NCBI GenBank assembly: GCA_023398155.1
Contig: JAEWSV010000308.1
Coordinates: 1 to 14,489, forward strand
Origin: Spirochaetota bacterium
GTDB lineage: Bacteria; Spirochaetota; Spirochaetia; Treponematales; Breznakiellaceae
Length of the DNA stretch: 14,489 nt
Direction of reading: 5' to 3'
Position 1 is the first letter of the stretch. Every line of letters begins with the position of its first letter. Made by a program: the position numbers and the translations under genes. Below the pieces are notes generated by a model. That model was not told the origin of the DNA, made no database searches, and was given only the letters and a program-made list of their open reading frames with translations. This document shows, in pieces, positions 6,322 to 11,551 of this stretch.

Positions 6322-7716
6322 TTAGGGGACCTTGGGGAAGTCCTTGATGCAGTCCAGGGAGCGGGCGAGGACTTCGGCGGAGGGCTCGTGGTCTTGGAGC
6401 TTGCCGGTGAGATACTTGTCGTAGCCGACGAGGTCGAGCATGCCGTGGCCGGAAAGCCCGAACACGATGACCTTCTCCTTTCCCTCTTCCTTGGCCTGCT
6501 TGGCCTCGCGGATGGCCTGGGCCACCGCGTGGCTCGTCTCCGGCGCCACGATGATGCCCTCGCTCCGCGCGAAGGCGATGGCGGCCTCGAAGCACTCGGT
6601 CTGGCCGATGGACTTGGGGGTGACGAGGCCGTCGGCGACGGCCTTGGAGACGAGGGGCGCCATGCCGTGGTAACGCAGGCCGCCCGCGTGGATGGTGTCG
6701 GGGATGTACTCGTGGCCGAGCGTGTACATGGGCAGGAGCGGCGTCATGCCGGACATGTCGCCGATGTCGTACGCGAAAGGCCCGCGGGTCAGCGTCGGGC
6801 AGGAGGACGGCTCCACCGCGAGGATCTCGATCTTCGCGCCCTCGATCTTGTCCTTGACGAAGGGGAATGACAGTCCGGCGAAGTTGGAACCGCCGCCGGC
6901 GCAGGCGATGACGATGTCGGGCGTCCGCTCGTTTATCTTGGCGAGCTGGGCCTTGGTCTCCTGCCCGATGATGGTCTGGTGGAGCATCACGTGGTTGAGG
7001 ACCGAGCCGAGGGCGTACTTGGTGGAGCCGGACTTGTCGCTGACCGCCTCCTCCACCGCCTCGCTGATCGCGATGGCGAGGCTGCCCGGGCAATCGGGGT
7101 CCTTGGCGAGCACCGACCGGCCGGCATTGGTGGTATCCGAGGGGCTCGGGACGCACCTGCCGCCCCAGGTCTGCATCATGAGTTTTCGGTAGGGCTTCTG
7201 CTCGAAGCTGACCTTCACCATGTAAATTTTACATTCGAGGCCGATGAGGGAGCAAGCGAAGGAGAGGGCACTGCCCCACTGGCCCGCGCCGGTCTCGGTC
7301 GTAAGCTTCTTCACGCCCGCGACCTTGTTGTAGTAGGCCTGGGCCACGGCCGTGTTCGGCTTGTGGCTGCCCGCCGGCGATACGCTCTCGTTCTTGTAGT
7401 AGATGCGCGCCGGCGTACCGAGGAGCTTCTCCAGGGCCACGGCGCGGTGCAGGGGGGACGGCCGCCACCTATAAAGGATGTCGAGGATAGGTTCGGGGAT
7501 ATCGATCCAGCGATCGCTCGACATCTCCTGCTCGATGAGGTTCATCGGAAAGATGGCGCTCATCATCGCCGGCGTGACGGGCTTACCGTCGGGACCGAGC
7601 GGAGGGAGCATGGGCGTGCGAAAGTCCGCGGCCAAGTTGTACCACTTGCGCGGCATCTCCGACTCGGAGAGCAGGACCTTGATGGAGGAAGCGGGCTTCT
7701 TGTCGAGGGCGGACAT
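6322..7716 (-). CDS. trpB: TrpB2-type tryptophan synthase beta-like PLP enzyme
   Basis: TrpB-like enzymes use pyridoxal phosphate to join indole to L-serine (or a related donor), giving tryptophan. The 464-residue length, the long N-terminal extension before the core and the RPSPLHRA segment (85-92) place it in the TrpB2 class rather than the roughly 400-residue TrpB1 class. Visible motifs are GSHKPN with PLP lysine Lys119, ETGAGQWG (141-148), the phosphate-binding GGGSN (274-278) and GLSGHG near the C-terminus. No trpA or other trp gene is adjacent, which is common for TrpB2 and suggests indole salvage or a moonlighting role. AAGGAG (plus-strand 7723-7728) lies six bases before the ATG. It has its own promoter and terminator, so it is monocistronic. 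The exact in vivo substrate is uncertain. Confidence 0.93.
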   Translation of the reverse strand: MSALDKKPASSIKVLLSESEMPRKWYNLAADFRTPMLPPLGPDGKPVTPAMMSAIFPMNLIEQEMSSDRWIDIPEPILDILYRWRPSPLHRAVALEKLLGTPARIYYKNESVSPAGSHKPNTAVAQAYYNKVAGVKKLTTETGAGQWGSALSFACSLIGLECKIYMVKVSFEQKPYRKLMMQTWGGRCVPSPSDTTNAGRSVLAKDPDCPGSLAIAISEAVEEAVSDKSGSTKYALGSVLNHVMLHQTIIGQETKAQLAKINERTPDIVIACAGGGSNFAGLSFPFVKDKIEGAKIEILAVEPSSCPTLTRGPFAYDIGDMSGMTPLLPMYTLGHEYIPDTIHAGGLRYHGMAPLVSKAVADGLVTPKSIGQTECFEAAIAFARSEGIIVAPETSHAVAQAIREAKQAKEEGKEKVIVFGLSGHGMLDLVGYDKYLTGKLQDHEPSAEVLARSLDCIKDFPKVP

Positions 7717-7737
7717 GGCGGACTCCTTCGATGTTTC

Positions 7738-7749
7738 TATCTATAGATA
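7738..7749. promoter_or_regulatory. 12-bp perfect palindrome in trpB2 leader
   Basis: TATCTATAGATA is a perfect 12-bp palindrome. It lies about 5-16 bases downstream of the predicted trpB2 transcription start and ahead of its ribosome binding site. A repressor bound there would block early elongation. It is AT-rich in a GC-rich genome, which makes it stand out. No regulator is identified and the operator role is an inference. Confidence 0.4.
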
Positions 7750-7760
7750 CACCAGCCATT

Positions 7761-7789
7761 CTTATACCATAGCCGGCCGCATCGCGCAA
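7761..7789 (-). promoter_or_regulatory. Sigma-70-type promoter for the trpB2-like gene
   Basis: On the minus strand TTGCGC (plus 7784-7789) and TATAAG (plus 7761-7766) are 17 bp apart, and TGG directly before the -10 makes it an extended -10. An A-rich stretch upstream (plus-strand T-run 7792-7804) could serve as an UP element. The predicted start is near 7754, leaving about 37 bases of leader. Confidence 0.7.
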
Positions 7790-7801
7790 GCTTTTTTTCT
7801 T

Positions 7802-7820
7802 TTTAACCGTATCCTCATAA
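7802..7820 (+). promoter_or_regulatory. Distal pair of 11-bp-spaced box units upstream of Na/Pi copy 1
   Basis: TTTAACCG (7802-7809) and CCTCATAA (7813-7820) start 11 bp apart. They reproduce the first two units of the arrays found directly upstream of both Na+/Pi cotransporter genes (TTAAC then CTCA(C/T) eleven bases on). The pair lies between the divergent trpB2 and cotransporter promoters, 36 bp upstream of the proximal array. This extra copy is not part of any promoter I can draw, so it favours a protein-binding-site reading of the motif. Confidence 0.45.
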
Positions 7821-7837
7821 TTCCCCGGCCGCCCGCC

Positions 7838-7867
7838 CTTAACCTTTCGCTCACGATTTACTAACAT
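7838..7867 (+). promoter_or_regulatory. Promoter and possible Pho box of Na/Pi copy 1
   Basis: Three 8-bp units, CTTAACCT (7838-7845), GCTCACGA (7849-7856) and ACTAACAT (7860-7867), start exactly 11 bp apart. Direct repeats at 11-bp spacing are the hallmark of PhoB/PhoP-type binding sites, and CTTAACCT matches the repeat unit described for cyanobacterial Pho boxes. The same bases also read as a sigma-70 promoter: TTAACC (7839-7844), 17 bp, TAACAT (7862-7867). The two readings may both hold or exclude each other. The predicted start is near 7874. The arrangement is conserved upstream of copy 2. Confidence 0.55.
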
Positions 7868-7921
7868 TCGGCCGTACGGGACGGGCCTCCGCGGCCGAAA
7901 CCACCCCGCTCTGGAGACCCG

Positions 7922-9598
7922 ATGGCTGGACAAATCCTCTACATCGCTTTCGAATTGGCGGGAGCCCTCGCCTTGTTCATGTTCGGCATGCAGCTGAGCT
8001 CGGACGGCTTCCAGCGCGCGGCCGGGGACCGCCTGCAGCATACCGTCAACCTGATGACCAAGAACCGGGTCGTCTCGGTGTTCACCGGTATCCTCGTGAC
8101 CATCCTCGTCCAATCGTCCTCCGCTACGACGGTCATGGTGGTCTCCTTCGTCAACGCGGGCCTGCTCACCCTATTCCAATCCATCGGCGTCATCATGGGC
8201 GCAAACATCGGCACCACGCTCACCGGTTGGATCGTCGCCGCGGTCGGCGTCAAGAAATTCAGCATCGTGGCGCTGGCCGTGCCGATCTTCGGCATCGGCT
8301 ACTTCCTTTCGCTCATCAAGGACAAGAAGCGGGGAGACGTCTTCAAGGGCTACGGCGAAGGACTCATGGGGTTCGCCCTCATCTTCCTCGGACTGGAGTT
8401 CATGGCCAAGGCCATTCCCGACCCCTCGGCGGACGCCCTGCTCTTCCTCCAGGATTTCGCCGACAAGGGCTGGATCGCGATCCTGGCCTGCGTGGCGGTC
8501 GGCGTGGTCTTCACCATGCTCATCAACGCGTCGAGCGCCACCATCGCCATCGTCATCGGCTTAGCCGCCAAGGGCGTCATCAACTTCGAGATGGCGGCCG
8601 CCATCACCCTCGGCGCGAACATCGGCACCACCTTCGATTCCTTCCTCGTGTCGCTCGGCGCCAACGTGCACGCCAAGCGGGCGGCCTGGGCGCATATCAT
8701 CTTCAACATCGCCGGAACGCTCTGGGTCATCCTCGTGTTCAGGCCCTTCATCGCGATGGTGGATTGGATCACCCCCGGCGAGATCACGGCCGCGACAGCG
8801 GGCGCGCACATCGCCATGATGCACACCCTCTTCAATACCGCCAACACGATCGTGCTCCTGCCCTTCGTGAGACAGTACGCGGCCCTCGTCACCCGTCTCA
8901 TCGCGGAGAAGCCGGAGGCCGCGGCGATCGTGCCCAAGGCGTACAAGGAGCCCGAGCTCCTCGCCTCGGCGGAACTCAACATCGTCCGGGCCCGCAAGGA
9001 GATCGCGGATCTGGCCGATCTAGCGGGCGCCATGTTCTCAAGCTTCCGCGAGACCGCCAAGGATGCGAAAACGGACCGGAGCGCGGAGAAGGAGCAGGCC
9101 CGGACGGTCGAGGAATATGCCGACTCGGTCCAGGAAGGGCTCACCCGGTACCTGCTTGAGATCGCCCAACAGGACATCAATGAGCGTACGAGGAAACACC
9201 TTGAAGTTATGCTGCGCCTGGTGAACGAGCTGGAGAGCGTGACGGACGGGTGTTTCAGCCTGGCGGTGCTCCTGGAGCGCGCCGAGAAGAAGGACCTGAA
9301 ACTCGACAAGGACGAGCTCAAGCGCCTGACCCCCTACGCCCTGCTCGTGGACGACTTCCTGCGTTTCGTCCGCGCCAAGATCGGTTCCCCGCTCGGGGAC
9401 GAGGAACTCGCGACCGCGGCGGACTTCGAGAACCGGATAGACGGCTACCGCGACGAGCTCAAGAAACTGGCGCGCAAGCGGCTCAAGACCGGCGCCGAGG
9501 TTCGCGCCGAGCTGCTCTTCATCGACCTAGTCCGGCATATCGAGAAGATCGGCGATAACGCCTTCACCATGGCAGAAGCCCTCCGCGAGTTGAAGTAG
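7922..9598 (+). CDS. Na+/phosphate cotransporter with PhoU-like domain, copy 1
   Basis: This inner-membrane protein (558 residues) belongs to the Na/Pi cotransporter II (PNaS/NptA) family, which moves inorganic phosphate with sodium. The membrane part (about 1-325) has the family's inverted repeat. Repeat 1 carries QSSSATT (64-70) and GANIGTT (93-99). Repeat 2 carries NASSAT (202-207) and GANIGTT (231-237). The QSSS glutamine is therefore Asn in repeat 2. The cytosolic C-terminal part (about 345-558) is all-helical and PhoU-like. The N-terminus lacks a cleavable signal. GGAGA (7913-7917) is the ribosome binding site. The gene diverges from trpB2, with a stem-loop and then a near-copy of itself downstream. 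Phosphate transport is inferred from the family; some bacterial members may carry other anions. Confidence 0.92.
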   Translation: MAGQILYIAFELAGALALFMFGMQLSSDGFQRAAGDRLQHTVNLMTKNRVVSVFTGILVTILVQSSSATTVMVVSFVNAGLLTLFQSIGVIMGANIGTTLTGWIVAAVGVKKFSIVALAVPIFGIGYFLSLIKDKKRGDVFKGYGEGLMGFALIFLGLEFMAKAIPDPSADALLFLQDFADKGWIAILACVAVGVVFTMLINASSATIAIVIGLAAKGVINFEMAAAITLGANIGTTFDSFLVSLGANVHAKRAAWAHIIFNIAGTLWVILVFRPFIAMVDWITPGEITAATAGAHIAMMHTLFNTANTIVLLPFVRQYAALVTRLIAEKPEAAAIVPKAYKEPELLASAELNIVRARKEIADLADLAGAMFSSFRETAKDAKTDRSAEKEQARTVEEYADSVQEGLTRYLLEIAQQDINERTRKHLEVMLRLVNELESVTDGCFSLAVLLERAEKKDLKLDKDELKRLTPYALLVDDFLRFVRAKIGSPLGDEELATAADFENRIDGYRDELKKLARKRLKTGAEVRAELLFIDLVRHIEKIGDNAFTMAEALRELK

Positions 9599-9602
9599 AC
9601 CG

Positions 9603-9637
9603 CCTCTGCCCACGCCGTGGGCGGAGGAATGGGCAGA
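9603..9637 (+). terminator. Stem-loop with alternative pairing between the Na/Pi genes
   Basis: Four bases after the stop of copy 1, CCTCTGCCCAC (9603-9613) pairs with GTGGGCGGAGG (9617-9627) in an 11-bp stem with a 3-base loop and one U-G pair. The same left arm contains TCTGCCCA (9605-9612), which is also perfectly complementary to TGGGCAGA (9630-9637), so two exclusive hairpins are possible. There is no U-tract. It may limit read-through into copy 2, whose own promoter begins two bases later. Confidence 0.55.
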
Positions 9638-9638
9638 C

Positions 9639-9668
9639 CTTAACACTTTCCTCATCTTCCGCTAACAT
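9639..9668 (+). promoter_or_regulatory. Promoter and possible Pho box of Na/Pi copy 2
   Basis: Units CTTAACAC (9639-9646), CCTCATCT (9650-9657) and GCTAACAT (9661-9668) again start 11 bp apart. The sigma-70 reading is TTAACA (9640-9645; five of six matches to consensus), 17 bp, TAACAT (9663-9668). The distance to the ATG is 83 bases, against 84 at copy 1. The leader shares a 17-base block (GGCCTCCGCGGCCGAAA, 9685-9701; 7884-7900 in copy 1) that could form a short GGCC/GGCC hairpin. Confidence 0.6.
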
Positions 9669-9721
9669 TCTACCGGTAGGGACAGGCCTCCGCGGCCGAA
9701 ATCCACCCACCAGGAGACCCG

Positions 9722-11395
9722 ATGGCGGGACATATCCTTTTCATCGCTTTCGAGTTGGCGGGAGCCCTCGCCCTCTTCATGTTCGGCATGCAGCTGAGCT
9801 CGGACGGCATCCAGCGCGCGGCGGGCGAAAGGCTGCAGCACACCGCCAACTTCATGACGAAGAACAGCGTCGTCGCGGCGCTCACGGGCGTCCTCGTGAC
9901 CGTCCTGATCCAGTCCTCGTCGGCGACGACGGTCATGGTGGTTACCTTCGTCAACGCGGGACTCCTCAACCTGGTCCAGGCCGTCGGCGTCATCATGGGC
10001 GCCAACATCGGCACCACGCTCACCGGCTGGATCATCGCGGCGGTGGGCGTCAAGAAGTTCAGCATCGTCGCCCTCGCCATCCCCCTCTTCGGCGTGGGCT
10101 ACTTCATGTCGCTCGTCGACCACAAGAAGCACGGCGATTCGTTCAAGGGCTACGGCGGCATGCTCATGGGCTTCGCGCTCATCTTCCTGGGACTCGAGTT
10201 CATGGCCAAGGCCATCCCCGACCCGTCCCCCGACGCCCTCCTCTTCCTGCAGGAATTCGCCGATAGGGGCTGGATCGCCATCCTCGCCTGCGTCGCGGTC
10301 GGCGTGATCTTCACCATGCTCATCAACGCCTCGAGCGCGACCATCGCCATCGTCATCGGCTTGGCGGCCAAGGGCGTGATCAACTTCGAGATGGCGGCCG
10401 CCATCACCCTCGGCGCGCACATCGGAACCACCTTCGACTCATTCCTCGTCTCGCTCGGCGCCAACGTGAACGCCAAACGGGCGGCATGGGCCCACATCTT
10501 CTTCAACGTCTTCGGAGCCGTCTGGGTCATCGCCTTCTTCAGGCCCTTCATCGCGTTCGTCGATTGGGCGACGCCGGGAGCGATTACGCCAGCGTCCGCC
10601 GGCGCCCACATCGCGATGCTCCATACCCTCTCCAACACGGTGAACACCCTCCTCCTCCTTCCCTTCACCAAACAGTACGCCGCCCTCATCACGCGGATCA
10701 TCCGGACCAAGGCCGGCGAGGAAACCGCGCGGAAGGCCTACGCGATGCCCGAGCTGCTCGCTTCGCCGGAACTCAATATCGTCCGCGCCCGCAAGGAAAT
10801 CGCGGATCTGGCCGAGCTCGCCGGCGATATGTTCTCCCGCTTCAGGGAAACGGCAGTCGATCACAAGGTGGACCGGGCGGCGGAAACCGCGCGGGTCAGG
10901 GAAGGCGAGGAGTACGCCGATGCCGTGCAAGATAAGCTCACTCGCTATCTCCTGGACATCGCCCAGCAGGACATCACCGAGCGTACCCGGCAAACCATCG
11001 CGGTGATGCTCCGGGTGGTCAACGAGCTGGAGAGCGTGACCGACGGCTGTTTCAGCCTCGCGGTCCTCATGGAGCGCATGGACAAGAAAGACCTGAAGCT
11101 GGACAAGGATGAGCTCAAGCGGCTCGCTCCCTACGCCCTGCTCGTGGACGATTTCCTCCGCTTCGTCCGGGCCAAGATCGGCCTCCCCCTCGGGGACGCG
11201 GAACTCGCGACCGCGGCCGACTTCGAGAGCCGCATCGACGGCTACCGCGACGAGCTCAAGAAGCTGGCGCGCAAGCGGCTCAAGACGGGCGCCGAGGTGC
11301 GCGCCGAGCTGCTCTTCATCGACCTGGTCCGCCATATCGAAAAGATCGGCGACAACGCCTACACCATCGCCGAGGCGCTCAGGGAACTGAAGTAG
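9722..11395 (+). CDS. Na+/phosphate cotransporter with PhoU-like domain, copy 2
   Basis: This 557-residue paralogue of the preceding gene matches it almost end to end, at about 80% identity by eye. It has the same layout: QSSSATT (64-70), GANIGTT (93-99) and NASSAT (202-207), then a PhoU-like helical C-terminal domain. One difference falls in a core motif: the second GANIGTT is GAHIGTT, with His233 replacing Asn233. This may alter substrate or ion handling. The linker between the membrane and PhoU-like parts (about 328-345) is the most divergent stretch, while the last 60 residues are nearly identical. AGGAG (9712-9716) is the ribosome binding site. The gene has its own promoter, copied with it, so the pair is a tandem duplication including control sequences rather than a simple two-gene operon. 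Confidence 0.92.
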   Translation: MAGHILFIAFELAGALALFMFGMQLSSDGIQRAAGERLQHTANFMTKNSVVAALTGVLVTVLIQSSSATTVMVVTFVNAGLLNLVQAVGVIMGANIGTTLTGWIIAAVGVKKFSIVALAIPLFGVGYFMSLVDHKKHGDSFKGYGGMLMGFALIFLGLEFMAKAIPDPSPDALLFLQEFADRGWIAILACVAVGVIFTMLINASSATIAIVIGLAAKGVINFEMAAAITLGAHIGTTFDSFLVSLGANVNAKRAAWAHIFFNVFGAVWVIAFFRPFIAFVDWATPGAITPASAGAHIAMLHTLSNTVNTLLLLPFTKQYAALITRIIRTKAGEETARKAYAMPELLASPELNIVRARKEIADLAELAGDMFSRFRETAVDHKVDRAAETARVREGEEYADAVQDKLTRYLLDIAQQDITERTRQTIAVMLRVVNELESVTDGCFSLAVLMERMDKKDLKLDKDELKRLAPYALLVDDFLRFVRAKIGLPLGDAELATAADFESRIDGYRDELKKLARKRLKTGAEVRAELLFIDLVRHIEKIGDNAYTIAEALRELK

Positions 11396-11403
11396 CGGCC
11401 TCT

Positions 11404-11451
11404 GGGGCCTCCGCGAAGCCGCGGTCGGAAAAACCGGAAAGCCCCGCCGGT
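11404..11451 (+). other. Branched inverted-repeat element after Na/Pi copy 2
   Basis: GGGGC (11404-11408) can pair with GCCCC (11441-11445). Inside it are two further hairpins, CCGCG-AAGC-CGCGG (11411-11424) and CGG-AAAAA-CCG (11426-11436), giving a three-way junction. ACCGG (11433-11437) can also pair with CCGGT (11447-11451). No U-tract follows. Its place nine bases after the stop suggests a transcript-end structure, but pairing in GC-rich DNA arises easily by chance. Confidence 0.35.
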
Positions 11452-11477
11452 TCACCATCTCCACTCAAAAAGCGCGC

Positions 11478-11513
11478 GGCGTTCATACGGCGTTCACGTT
11501 CCCCCGGTAAAGT
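11478..11513 (+). promoter_or_regulatory. Putative activator-dependent promoter of the copper operon
   Basis: GGCGTTCA occurs twice, at 11478-11485 and 11489-11496, exactly 11 bp apart. A -10-like TAAAGT (11508-11513) lies 11 bases after the second copy, and no -35 is found at 16-18 bp. Direct repeats at helical spacing standing in for the -35 are typical of OmpR/PhoB-family activators. I see no CueR-, CopY- or CsoR-type dyad. The predicted start near 11520 leaves a 32-base leader containing the ribosome binding site. Confidence 0.4.
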
Positions 11514-11551
11514 TTCGTCAAGAACTGTTCGTAGACCGGAGGGAACGCCGA

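Noticed and set aside
6984..6999. CACGTG-centred sequence as a parS site
   Set aside because: Only the central six bases match. The flanks fit the parS palindrome poorly, and the sequence lies within the conserved coding part of trpB2.
5285..7156. A 623-codon open frame on the minus strand across the methyltransferase and the end of trpB2
   Set aside because: It is an Arg/Pro-rich shadow frame typical of GC-rich DNA. The SpoU motifs and TrpB motifs lie in other frames on the same strand, and this frame has no recognisable motif.
11482..11513. CueR-type (MerR family) promoter with a long spacer for the copper operon
   Set aside because: TTCATA to TAAAGT has a 20-bp gap, but the required dyad in the spacer is absent and the -35 match is poor.
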